This document shows positions 1 to 8,391 of a stretch of 64,000 nt of DNA, in pieces. The notes under the pieces are model-generated. The model made no database searches. It saw only the letters and a list, made by a program, of their open reading frames with translations, and was not told the origin of the DNA. Where the stretch lies: NCBI RefSeq assembly GCF_014643635.1, contig NZ_BMJV01000006.1:62001-126000 (forward strand), written 5' to 3'. Source of the DNA: Salipiger pallidus. Its GTDB lineage: Bacteria; Pseudomonadota; Alphaproteobacteria; Rhodobacterales; Rhodobacteraceae. The translations under genes were made by a program, and so were the position numbers. Positions within the stretch are counted from its first letter, which is position 1. Every line of letters starts with the position of its first letter.

Positions 1-3000
1 GCGCCACCACGGGCGCGGCGCAGCGGGCGCGGATCGCAGCAAGATCCAGCGGCGCGGGCCTCTGCATCGGCAGCAGTGCAAGCCGCGCCTGCGCACAAAG
101 CGCATGGCCCCGCTTGCCGCCCAGAGTAGCATCCGCCAGCAGATCGAAGCCATAGCCTTCGTCCCGCCGGGTCAGCCGCAGGCGCACGTCCCGCGCACCG
201 CCATCGGCCACCCGCAGCGGGCGGAGGAAGGCCATGTCGCGGATCTCGAACCCCTGCGCCTCGCCCTGCGCCCGCAGCGCCTCGGCAGCAAGGGACAGGT
301 AGCCGGTGCCGGGCAGAAGCGCGTCTCCGGCGCGGGTGCGGTGTTCGTTGATGAACCAGTCCGCGTCGGAATAGCGCGCGGTGAAGAGGCGATTGCCCTG
401 AGCGTCGAAGGTCTTGTCGTCCAGCATCGGCACGCCTGCGGGCTCGATCGGCGCTTTCGGCACCTCGCCCTTGCGCGCCGCGACGGCCTCGGCGGCCATG
501 CCGACCTCGTTCCAGATGCCCCAGTTGATCGCGACCACGCGGGTTTTCCCGCCCGCCCGCGACCGGGCGAAGGCGTTGAGGTATTCGTTGGCGGCGACGT
601 AATCCACCTGCCCCGCAGGCGCTGTCACGGTGGAGGACGAGGCAAAGAGCACCATCCAGTCGGCGGTGCCATCGGCGAACACCTCGCCCAGCGCCTCGGT
701 GCCGTGGATCTTGGGGGTAAAGACGTTCTCGACGCTCGACGGCGATTTGGTGAGCAGCGGGCCGTCGTCGATGACGCCCGCACCGTGGATCACCCCGGTG
801 ATGCGGCCAAAACGGGCCTCGGCCTCGGCTTTGACCTGCGCGAGGCGAGCCTTGTTGCAAACGTCCGCGGCGGCGATCATCACCTCTGCGCCCGAAGCCT
901 CGAGGTCCTGCACCGCTCGGATCCGGCGCGAGGTGGCATCCTGGGGCGCGTGGCGCGCAAGGTAGTCGTCCCAATGCGCGCGCTCGGGCAGCGCACTGCG
1001 GGCCACCAGCACGAGGTTCGCACCCTTCGCGGCCATGTCACGCGCCAGCGCAAGGCCGATGCCGCCAAAGCCGCCGGTGATGAGCACGGTGCCGCCCTGT
1101 GCCACTTCGGGCACCGGCGGCAGGGCGACGGGCTTCATGGCACATTCAAACCGCTTGGCCCCGCGCAAGGCGGCGATGGCATCGGAGGGCTCGGAAAGCA
1201 GCTCTTCGAGCGTCTGGCTGGTGAGCGCCTCCATCTGCGCCTCATACACCCCATGGGCGCGGCGCTGGCGCAGCAAGCCCGCGGCCTCCTCGACAGGCAG
1301 CTCGAGGTCCAGCGTCGACACGCTCACCCCAGGCAATTCGCGCGGGATGACGCGGGCGGGACCGGCGAGGGTCGCCTTGGCGGGATGGGGCAGCGCCTCG
1401 TCCCGGACGCGGGCGGCGCCGGTGCTGAAGACCGTAAGATGCAGCGGGCGCGGCAGGTTTTCCTCGGCCAGGGCCTGCGCGAGGAAGAGCAGCGCATAGA
1501 AGCCCTGTTCCTGCACCCGGTGGAAGAAGCTCGATCCGGGGCGGTGGCTTTCGCCTTTGGTCACCAGCCAGAAATGCGCGATCCGTGTCGGCACATGGCC
1601 CTGCTGAGCCAGATCGCGCAGCAACAGGTCATAGCCTTCGCGGCCTCTCTCGGGGGCGATGATGTAGGACGTATTGGACAGCCGCGTGAAGCTGTCGCCG
1701 GGGCGCAGTTCGATCACCGTGTGACCGGCGGCGGTGAGGCGCGCGGCGGCGCGGGCGGCGAGCCCGGCTTCGTCCATGAACATCAGCCAGGTCTGCGGGT
1801 CGGCCTCGGACAGGCCATGCTCCACATCCACCTCGACCTGCGCGGCGCGGGGGCGCCAGACCGGCTTCCAGCCCCAGCCCTCCACGTCGTCGGTGCGGGT
1901 GAGGAACTGCGGCGCGCTGTCCGTCTGCGCCTTGCCCGGCGCGATGAAATAAGGGGCGCGCTGGAAGGCATAGGTGGGCAGCACCACGCGGTTGCGCGGC
2001 GCCTCGCCCCAGACCTGATCCCAGTCGAAGGATGCGCCCAGCGCCCAGAGACGGCCCAGCACCTCGAACATGTGCTTGTCGTCGGCAATAGCATCGTCGC
2101 GGTGGCGCAGGGAGGACAGCACCTGCTGCCCCGGCACGTCCGGATGCTGCCGCGCCAGCGCTGACAGCGCCTTGCCCGGTCCGACCTCGAGGAAGATGCG
2201 GTTCGGTTTCGCCAACGCGCCGATGCCGTCGGCGAACATCACCGCGCCGCGCAGGTGTTCCACCCAGTAATCAGGCGACATCGCCTGTTCCGGCGTCATG
2301 AGCTGGCCGGTGCGGTTCGAAGTCAGGGGGATCTGCGGCGCATGGAGGTCGATCGTACGCAGGTAATCGCGGAACTGCTCCAGCACCGGCTCGAGCATCC
2401 GGCTGTGCGCCGCGATGTCGATGGCGATGCGCTGGCAGTCGATGCCGTCCGCCTTCAGCCGCGCCTCGAGCCGGTCAAGCGCCGCGACGGGGCCGGAGGC
2501 CACGGACAGCTCGGGGGCGTTCTCGGCCCCGAGGTCGAGGTCATCGCCCAGCCGGGGCCGCAGCTTGTCGGCGGGGAGGTGCACCGACAGCATCCCGCCT
2601 TCGGGCACGCTGTCCATCAGCCGCCCGCGCAGGGCAACCAGACCGATGCAGTCCTCGAAGCTCATGACGCCGGCGACACAGGCGGCGGTGTTCTCGCCCA
2701 TGGAATGGCCCGACAGCGCGGCGGGCGTGATCCCCCAGCTTATCCAGAGCTGCGCCAGCGCATATTCGGTGATCATGATGAGCGGCAGTTGCAGTGACGG
2801 GCGCTTCAGCGCCACATCGGCCCCGGCCACGTCGCCCTCCGGCAGCCAGAGGGCGCGGATGTCCGCGTCCGAGATGCCAGACAGCACCTCGAGGCCGCGG
2901 TCCATCCAGTCGGCAAAGACCGGCTCCGTCTCGTAGAGATCGCGGGCCATCCCGGCATATTGCGCGCCGCCGCCGGGGAACATGAAGGCCACGTCCGCCC

Positions 3001-4597
3001 GTTGCAGCGCGGTATGGGTGTGGACACGGCGGGGCGCGTCCTCCTCGAGCAGGCGGGCGGCTTCCTCGTGGGTTTCGGCCACCACGATGCGGCGGCGGTC
3101 AAAGGCGCGGCGGCCCGTCTGAAGCGTCCATGCGATGTCCGCAAGCGGCTGCTCGGGGTGGTCGCGCAGGTGCTGGGCAAGGCGCTTGGCCCCGTCATCC
3201 AGCGCCGCCTTGCTGCGGGCCGAGAGGGTGAGGATCTGGAACGGCCAGTCGCTTTGTCCCGAAGGCGCGCGGTCCGGGGCCTGCTGCAGCACCACATGGG
3301 CGTTGGTGCCCCCGACGCCAAGCGAGTTCACCCCGGCGCGGCGCGGATGCGTGGTCTGGGGCCATGGGGTTAGCCGGTCATTCACAACGAAAGGCGAGCC
3401 GTCAAAGCCGATTGCGGGGTTGGGCGCCTCAAAGCCCAGGGAGGGCGGCATCTCCGCATGGTGCAGCGACAGCGACGCCTTGATGAGGCTTGCCACCCCC
3501 GCCGCCGTGTCGAGGTGGCCGATGTTGGTTTTGACCGACCCGATGCGGCAGTGGCCCACGGCGTCGGATGTCTCGCGAAACGCCTGGGTCATGGCGGCGA
3601 CCTCGATGGGATCGCCAAGATAGGTGCCGGTGCCGTGGCATTCCACGTAATCCACCGTGTCCGAGGTGACGCCCGCCACCGCCTGCGCTTCGGCAACGGC
3701 CTGCGCCTGCCCGTCCACCGACGGCGCAAGGTAGCCCGCCTTCTGCGCCCCGTCGTTGTTGACGGCGCTTCCCTTGATGACGGCCCAGACGTGATCGCCA
3801 TCGGCAATGGCATCCTTCAGCCGCCTCAGTACCACCACGCCGGCCCCCGAGCCAAAGACCGTGCCCTGCGCGCGGTGGTCGAAAGCATGGCAGGCCCCGT
3901 CCGGCGACAGGATCTCGTTCTCCTTGTTGAGATAGCCCCGGTTCTGAGGCAGCTCGATGGTGGCGCCGCCCGCCAACGCCATGTCGCATTCACCGTTCAG
4001 CAGCGCCTGCACCGCGTAATGGGTCGCCACCAGCGAGGTGGAACAGGCGGTCTGAACGTTGATCGACGGCCCGTGCAGATCAAGCACGTGACTCAGACGA
4101 GTGGTCATGAAGTCCTTGTCGTTGCCAGTGTGGCGCAGCAGGAACATGCCCGTATTCTCGACCAGATCCGGGTTCGAACAGATGTTGAAGTAGAAATACG
4201 ACCCCATGCCGCAGCCGGCAAAGACACCCACCTGCCCACCGAAGCTTTCGGGCACATGCCCGGCGGTTTCCAGCGCTTCCCACGCGGTCTCGAGGAACTG
4301 GCGATGCTGGGGATCCATGATTGCCGCTTCCTTCGGGGAAAAGCCGAAGAACTCCGCATCGAACATCTCGAAATCGTCGAGGGAGGCTGCGAAGGGAACG
4401 TAATCCTTGTGGCGCATGAGGCCCGGATCCTCGCCCGCCTCGCGCAACTCTTCCTCGGTCAGGCGGCGGATCGACGAGCGGCCCGCCCTCAGGTTGTCCC
4501 AGTACTCCGAAATGGTCTGCGCCCCAGGAAGATGCGCCGCCATTCCGACTATGGCGATATCGTTCTCGGACATATCCGACAGAGGATAAGAACTCAT
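1..4597 (-). CDS. Type I polyketide synthase, 5' part (KS-AT-KR-DH), runs off the left edge
   Basis: About 1,532 residues are visible; the C-terminus lies beyond base 1. The ketosynthase has its active cysteine at about residue 185 (motif TACSTS) and the two histidines at about 321 (HGTGT) and 361 (NIGHL). The acyltransferase has its serine at about 632 (GHSMG). A ketoreductase follows, with a GGFGGIG nucleotide-binding loop near 1171 and a tyrosine at about 1333. A dehydratase double hot-dog fold then begins, with its histidine at about 1419 (EHRTRAGDALLPGTG). All these catalytic residues are present. The start ATG is followed at once by the KS domain. The gene lies 183 bases downstream of a flippase and a glycosyltransferase on the same strand, so the acyl product may be joined to a surface glycan, as proposed for rhizobial RkpA. 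That role is inference; a free lipid or secondary metabolite is also possible. Confidence 0.9.
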   Translation of the reverse strand, partial: MSSYPLSDMSENDIAIVGMAAHLPGAQTISEYWDNLRAGRSSIRRLTEEELREAGEDPGLMRHKDYVPFAASLDDFEMFDAEFFGFSPKEAAIMDPQHRQFLETAWEALETAGHVPESFGGQVGVFAGCGMGSYFYFNICSNPDLVENTGMFLLRHTGNDKDFMTTRLSHVLDLHGPSINVQTACSTSLVATHYAVQALLNGECDMALAGGATIELPQNRGYLNKENEILSPDGACHAFDHRAQGTVFGSGAGVVVLRRLKDAIADGDHVWAVIKGSAVNNDGAQKAGYLAPSVDGQAQAVAEAQAVAGVTSDTVDYVECHGTGTYLGDPIEVAAMTQAFRETSDAVGHCRIGSVKTNIGHLDTAAGVASLIKASLSLHHAEMPPSLGFEAPNPAIGFDGSPFVVNDRLTPWPQTTHPRRAGVNSLGVGGTNAHVVLQQAPDRAPSGQSDWPFQILTLSARSKAALDDGAKRLAQHLRDHPEQPLADIAWTLQTGRRAFDRRRIVVAETHEEAARLLEEDAPRRVHTHTALQRADVAFMFPGGGAQYAGMARDLYETEPVFADWMDRGLEVLSGISDADIRALWLPEGDVAGADVALKRPSLQLPLIMITEYALAQLWISWGITPAALSGHSMGENTAACVAGVMSFEDCIGLVALRGRLMDSVPEGGMLSVHLPADKLRPRLGDDLDLGAENAPELSVASGPVAALDRLEARLKADGIDCQRIAIDIAAHSRMLEPVLEQFRDYLRTIDLHAPQIPLTSNRTGQLMTPEQAMSPDYWVEHLRGAVMFADGIGALAKPNRIFLEVGPGKALSALARQHPDVPGQQVLSSLRHRDDAIADDKHMFEVLGRLWALGASFDWDQVWGEAPRNRVVLPTYAFQRAPYFIAPGKAQTDSAPQFLTRTDDVEGWGWKPVWRPRAAQVEVDVEHGLSEADPQTWLMFMDEAGLAARAAARLTAAGHTVIELRPGDSFTRLSNTSYIIAPERGREGYDLLLRDLAQQGHVPTRIAHFWLVTKGESHRPGSSFFHRVQEQGFYALLFLAQALAEENLPRPLHLTVFSTGAARVRDEALPHPAKATLAGPARVIPRELPGVSVSTLDLELPVEEAAGLLRQRRAHGVYEAQMEALTSQTLEELLSEPSDAIAALRGAKRFECAMKPVALPPVPEVAQGGTVLITGGFGGIGLALARDMAAKGANLVLVARSALPERAHWDDYLARHAPQDATSRRIRAVQDLEASGAEVMIAAADVCNKARLAQVKAEAEARFGRITGVIHGAGVIDDGPLLTKSPSSVENVFTPKIHGTEALGEVFADGTADWMVLFASSSTVTAPAGQVDYVAANEYLNAFARSRAGGKTRVVAINWGIWNEVGMAAEAVAARKGEVPKAPIEPAGVPMLDDKTFDAQGNRLFTARYSDADWFINEHRTRAGDALLPGTGYLSLAAEALRAQGEAQGFEIRDMAFLRPLRVADGGARDVRLRLTRRDEGYGFDLLADATLGGKRGHALCAQARLALLPMQRPAPLDLAAIRARCAAPVVA

Positions 4598-4780
4598 GAC
4601 CAAGTACCCCGTCACTGAAGTATTAACGCTTGGGTAACCGTTGAATACGGGAGAATTAGGGCGGTTTCTGGGACTTCTCCCAGGGGTCGCCATGTTTCAA
4701 ACGGAATGCACGCGCCACTCTAATGGCAGGTAGCGGAATACACCAAACAAGTTGAAGTGTCTGCAGACTGGACCTGAAAT

Positions 4781-6148
4781 CTATCCGCCGAGTGCGGCCA
4801 GGTCCATGATCTCTGACTTGTTCACAAGCACCGCGAGTGTGGCTAGCGCCACGGCCGCAGCTGCGAAGACCGCGTCATGCAGCGGATCCCACGCCCCCAT
4901 GCGCCGGGCCAGCCAGACCACAACGGGGTAGGCCAGCACGTAGGCTGCCCCGATGCCCAGCAGCGCCCCGAACAGCCCCGCCATCTCGAGCCCTACGAGG
5001 ATGCAGCCCACCATCAGCACCGCTCGCGCCAATGCGAGGACAAAGAAGGTCCGGCTGTCGCCCGCCGCCAGCGCTGCCTGATCATAGGTCTGCACGATGA
5101 TCTGGGGCATCTGCACGCAGGCGACGATGACCACGACACCCCCCGCCACTTGGTAGCGCGGATCATAAAGCAGGTTCACCAGAACATCCCCCACGGCGGC
5201 AAAGACCCCCACCAGCACGATCAGGACCGAGGTCACGAGAAAGCGCATCTTGCGCAGCCTCAGGAAGTTGCGGCGGTTCTCGCGGGGCGGGGTCTCGCGG
5301 TAGATGGGGATAAGGATGCGGCGGGTCACCATGCCCCCCAGCAGCATGGGGAAGGAGGCAAGGAAATAGCCGATATTGTAGATCCCCAGCAAGTCGAGAC
5401 TGAGGTACTTGCCCATCAGGATCTTGTCCGCCTGGCTGAAGAAGAAGCCGCAGACCGTAGACAGGAAAATCCACTTGCCGAAAGTCACCAGCTCGCCCAG
5501 CGCCTCGCGCTCCCAGCGCAGGCGGTTGGGCGCGCCCGGCAGGAACAGCCAGGTCAGGGCAACCTCGAGCACGGTCGCAAAGATCCCGCTCAGCACCAGC
5601 GCCCAGACCGACCCGGTGAGCCATGCCAGAAGCACCGCGGCCCCAATGCCGCTGACCTGCGTGGTCATGTCGAGCAAGGTCATCCGCCCGATCAGCAGGT
5701 GCCGGTTGGCGGTGTCCACCTTGGTGGGCCGGAAGCCGGCGATGAACAGGGCAATGCTCGCGGTGGGCAGGATATGGAGCAACTGCGGCTCACCGTAGAA
5801 CTGCGCCAGCGGCCACGACAGCGCGCAGCCGGTGAGGAACAGCCCGAAGCCGCGCAGCACCTGCAGCGTCCACGCGGTATCGAGGAAGGCGCGATCATCA
5901 CCACGCTTGCTCTGCAGGATCGAGGTGGTGGTGCCCACGTCGGAAAACTGCTGAAGCCCCATCATGATGACCGACACCAGCGCCATGAGGCCGAAGGCCT
6001 CGGGGAACAGCAGGCGGGTCAGGATGAGGTTCGACGCCAGCCGCACGCCCTGGCTGAAGCCGAAGCCACCGATGGTCAGCAGCGAGGACCGCATGGCCCG
6101 CGCGGAAAGGGAGGTGCCGGAAAACCGGTCGGCCATGGCACTGATCAT
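4781..6148 (-). CDS. Wzx-like polysaccharide flippase (MVF/MATE-type membrane protein)
   Basis: This 455-residue, strongly hydrophobic protein has many predicted membrane helices. The start (about residues 25-60, LTIGGFGFSQGVRLASNLIL) is typical of O-antigen and exopolysaccharide flippases, with a conserved FGLMAL segment near residue 53. Proteins of this family move undecaprenyl-linked sugar units across the inner membrane. Its ATG overlaps the stop of the upstream glycosyltransferase by four bases (ATGA), so the two are probably translationally coupled. The polyketide synthase follows on the same strand. The family is clear; the substrate cannot be read from the sequence. Confidence 0.85.
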   Translation of the reverse strand: MISAMADRFSGTSLSARAMRSSLLTIGGFGFSQGVRLASNLILTRLLFPEAFGLMALVSVIMMGLQQFSDVGTTTSILQSKRGDDRAFLDTAWTLQVLRGFGLFLTGCALSWPLAQFYGEPQLLHILPTASIALFIAGFRPTKVDTANRHLLIGRMTLLDMTTQVSGIGAAVLLAWLTGSVWALVLSGIFATVLEVALTWLFLPGAPNRLRWEREALGELVTFGKWIFLSTVCGFFFSQADKILMGKYLSLDLLGIYNIGYFLASFPMLLGGMVTRRILIPIYRETPPRENRRNFLRLRKMRFLVTSVLIVLVGVFAAVGDVLVNLLYDPRYQVAGGVVVIVACVQMPQIIVQTYDQAALAAGDSRTFFVLALARAVLMVGCILVGLEMAGLFGALLGIGAAYVLAYPVVVWLARRMGAWDPLHDAVFAAAAVALATLAVLVNKSEIMDLAALGG

Positions 6149-7002
6149 CGGCTGCGGCTCCAGTCCGCGCCGGCGGGTCTGCGGCGCACGGCAAAGGCTA
6201 CCCCGGAATAGACCGCAAAGGCCAGCGGGTTGCGCAGGGCAAGCGCCAGCTTGGCACCGAGCGGAAAGGCGGGCTTGTCATCATTGCCGAGAAGCTCTGG
6301 GAAGCGCTGTTCGATCTCGTGAACGCCCCGGTCCTGCCGGCCCCGCACCTTGACGAGGTTCGCAAAGCCCTCTGCGATGGGCCAGTCATAGGTGGCAGGA
6401 ACGCGGATGCGTTCTTCGGGGGCAAAGTTCAGGCGCACGAAGGTGTCGTCTGAGATGATCTCGGGGAAGGCCCCCCAGCGGGCGCGACCGGCGGCGTTCA
6501 CCGCGAAGATGCCGCAGCCCGGCACGCCCGAGGCCATGAACGGCACCCTCCGCCAGACCGCGGCATAGGCGCGCGACACCGGCCCGCGGGCGGTGATCCG
6601 CACGGTGCCACTGGCATAGCGTGGGGCTTCGGTGGACAGGGCGGTGTGCAGCTGCGACAGCAGCGCGGGGCTTACCGTGACATCCGCATCAAGATAGACG
6701 CGGACCGGCGCGGCAGCCACCGCATCCCCGGCATCAAGCGCCGCAAGCTTGCCTCCCTCGGGGCGGTCGATCACCTGAAGCCGCCACCCCCGGTCGGCAA
6801 AGGCGGCGATCTCGGCGCGGGCACGGTCTGCGGTGTCGTCCTGACAGCCGTTTGCAACGACAATCACCTGCACTGGAGACGGGTCATTCCACGCGGATCG
6901 GCCCAAAGCGCGAAGGCAGCCACCGATGAGCTCCGCCTCGTTATTTGCAGGTAGTATCACCGAAACGGCGGTCGTTCCGGGATTCTCCGAAGCACCAATC
7001 AT
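6145..7002 (-). CDS. Family 2 glycosyltransferase
   Basis: This is a single-domain GT-A glycosyltransferase. The N-terminal strand VSVILPANNEAE is the family 2 nucleotide-sugar binding start, and YLDADVTVS carries the DXD metal-binding motif. Such enzymes add one sugar to a growing lipid-linked glycan at the cytoplasmic face of the inner membrane. A GTG at 7023 would add seven residues, but neither candidate has a clear ribosome binding site. The ATG at 7002 is preferred because it sits closer to the conserved core. The gene overlaps the downstream flippase by four bases and is divergent from the family 4 glycosyltransferase at 7150. Donor and acceptor sugars are unknown. Confidence 0.82.
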   Translation of the reverse strand: MIGASENPGTTAVSVILPANNEAELIGGCLRALGRSAWNDPSPVQVIVVANGCQDDTADRARAEIAAFADRGWRLQVIDRPEGGKLAALDAGDAVAAAPVRVYLDADVTVSPALLSQLHTALSTEAPRYASGTVRITARGPVSRAYAAVWRRVPFMASGVPGCGIFAVNAAGRARWGAFPEIISDDTFVRLNFAPEERIRVPATYDWPIAEGFANLVKVRGRQDRGVHEIEQRFPELLGNDDKPAFPLGAKLALALRNPLAFAVYSGVAFAVRRRPAGADWSRSR

Positions 7003-7149
7003 GATTCGTACCAAAGCCGCCACACATGAGCGATTTCATCGCCCGAACGCCGGCTGAGTGCCAGCAAACTATGGTCAAATTAAGAAAGAGCATGGAAGTT
7101 ACCCCAACCTCCGGACACGAAACCGGGGAGTCAAACGGCGGGGGAATGC

Positions 7150-8358
7150 GTGTCGCAGCGACTGCGGATCGGTTATCTTGTGCCCCAGTTTCCGGGGCAG
7201 ACGCATATCTTTTTCTGGCGCGAGGTGCAGGTGCTCGAACGGATGGGCCACACGGTCGATCTGCTTTCGACGCGCATGCCGCCTTCGGGCCTGATCTCGC
7301 ACGACTGGTCGCAGGATGCCATCGCCCGGACCACCTACCTTGGGGACGTGAAGCCCTTGGCGGCGCTGCAGGCGCTGGGCGGGCTGCTGCCGAAGGGGCT
7401 TCCAGTCTGGATCGCCGCCGAGGGGCCGCGCTTTGGCAGGGATGTCGCGCTGGTACTGGCGGCGGCGCAGGCGCTGGTGCGGCACGCCCGGGCGCGTGGG
7501 CTCGATCACGTGCACGCCCATTCCTGCGGCCGCGCAGCCCTCATTGCCGCGCTGGCCCATCACCTTGGCGGGCCGACCTATTCGGTGACCCTGCACGGCC
7601 CCCTGTCGGACTATGGCCCGGGACAGCGCTTCAAGTGGCGCGGTGCAAGCTTTGCCACGATCATCACCCGGAAACTGCTGCATGAGATGCAGGAGGAGAT
7701 GCCCGAGGCACTTCCCGAACGGCTCCTGGTGCGCCCCATGGGGGTCGACACCGACGTTCTGCGCCGCACCGAACCCTACGAGCCGCCGCAGAAGGGCCGG
7801 CCTGTGCAGCTGTTCTCCTGCGGGCGGCTCAACGTGGTGAAGGGGCATCAGGACCTGATGTACGCGGTGCGCCAGCTGCTCGACCAGGGCGTGGACGTCC
7901 GGCTCGAGATCGCGGGCGAGGATGACGCAGGCGGTGATGGCTTCCGCAAGGAGCTCGAGGCGCACCTGCGCAAGCTGCGACTTCAGGACCACGTGAAACT
8001 GCTGGGCGCCATCGATGCGGGCGAGGTCAAGGCAAAGCTGCTGGCGGCGCAGGTTTTCGTGCTGGCATCGTGGCATGAGCCGCTGGGCGTGGCCTACATG
8101 GAGGCGATGGCCTGCGGCGTGCCGGTGATCGGCACCGATGCGGGCGGCGTGCGTGAGCTGATCGAGGACGGGCACACCGGCAAGCTGGTGCCGCCCAAGG
8201 ATCCCACCTCGCTGGCACGCGCTATCAAGGACCTTGCGCAGAACCCCGAAACCGCCACCCGGCTCAGCGCCGCCGGTCGGGACCTCGTGCAGCAGAAATT
8301 CCGGGCGAGCCTCGGCGCGGAAACCCTCGTGGACGAGATCCTAAGGCTCCGCAGCTGA
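7150..8358 (+). CDS. Family 4 glycosyltransferase
   Basis: This 402-residue protein has a GT-B fold. The N-terminal domain starts RIGYLVPQFPGQTHIFFWRE, as in colanic-acid type transferases. The C-terminal domain carries the EX7E nucleotide-sugar motif in HEPLGVAYMEAMACGVPV (about residues 310-330), followed by a TDAGGVRELI segment. The start is GTG at 7150, preceded by a G-rich binding site (CGGGGGA) five or so bases upstream; an ATG at 7146 is out of frame. It probably transfers a sugar in the same surface glycan pathway as the divergent transferase and flippase. The 147-base gap between them must hold promoters for both directions. Confidence 0.85.
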   Translation: MSQRLRIGYLVPQFPGQTHIFFWREVQVLERMGHTVDLLSTRMPPSGLISHDWSQDAIARTTYLGDVKPLAALQALGGLLPKGLPVWIAAEGPRFGRDVALVLAAAQALVRHARARGLDHVHAHSCGRAALIAALAHHLGGPTYSVTLHGPLSDYGPGQRFKWRGASFATIITRKLLHEMQEEMPEALPERLLVRPMGVDTDVLRRTEPYEPPQKGRPVQLFSCGRLNVVKGHQDLMYAVRQLLDQGVDVRLEIAGEDDAGGDGFRKELEAHLRKLRLQDHVKLLGAIDAGEVKAKLLAAQVFVLASWHEPLGVAYMEAMACGVPVIGTDAGGVRELIEDGHTGKLVPPKDPTSLARAIKDLAQNPETATRLSAAGRDLVQQKFRASLGAETLVDEILRLRS

Positions 8359-8391
8359 GCCGGGAGCAAATTCCCTTGCAGGGACTTTGCG

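Noticed and set aside
104-2164. Long plus-strand open frame
   Set aside because: It is antisense to the polyketide synthase, whose catalytic residues are all clear on the minus strand. High GC leaves the opposite frame open.
4877-6211. Plus-strand open frame
   Set aside because: Antisense to the flippase; composition is rich in His, Gln and Arg, as expected for a shadow.
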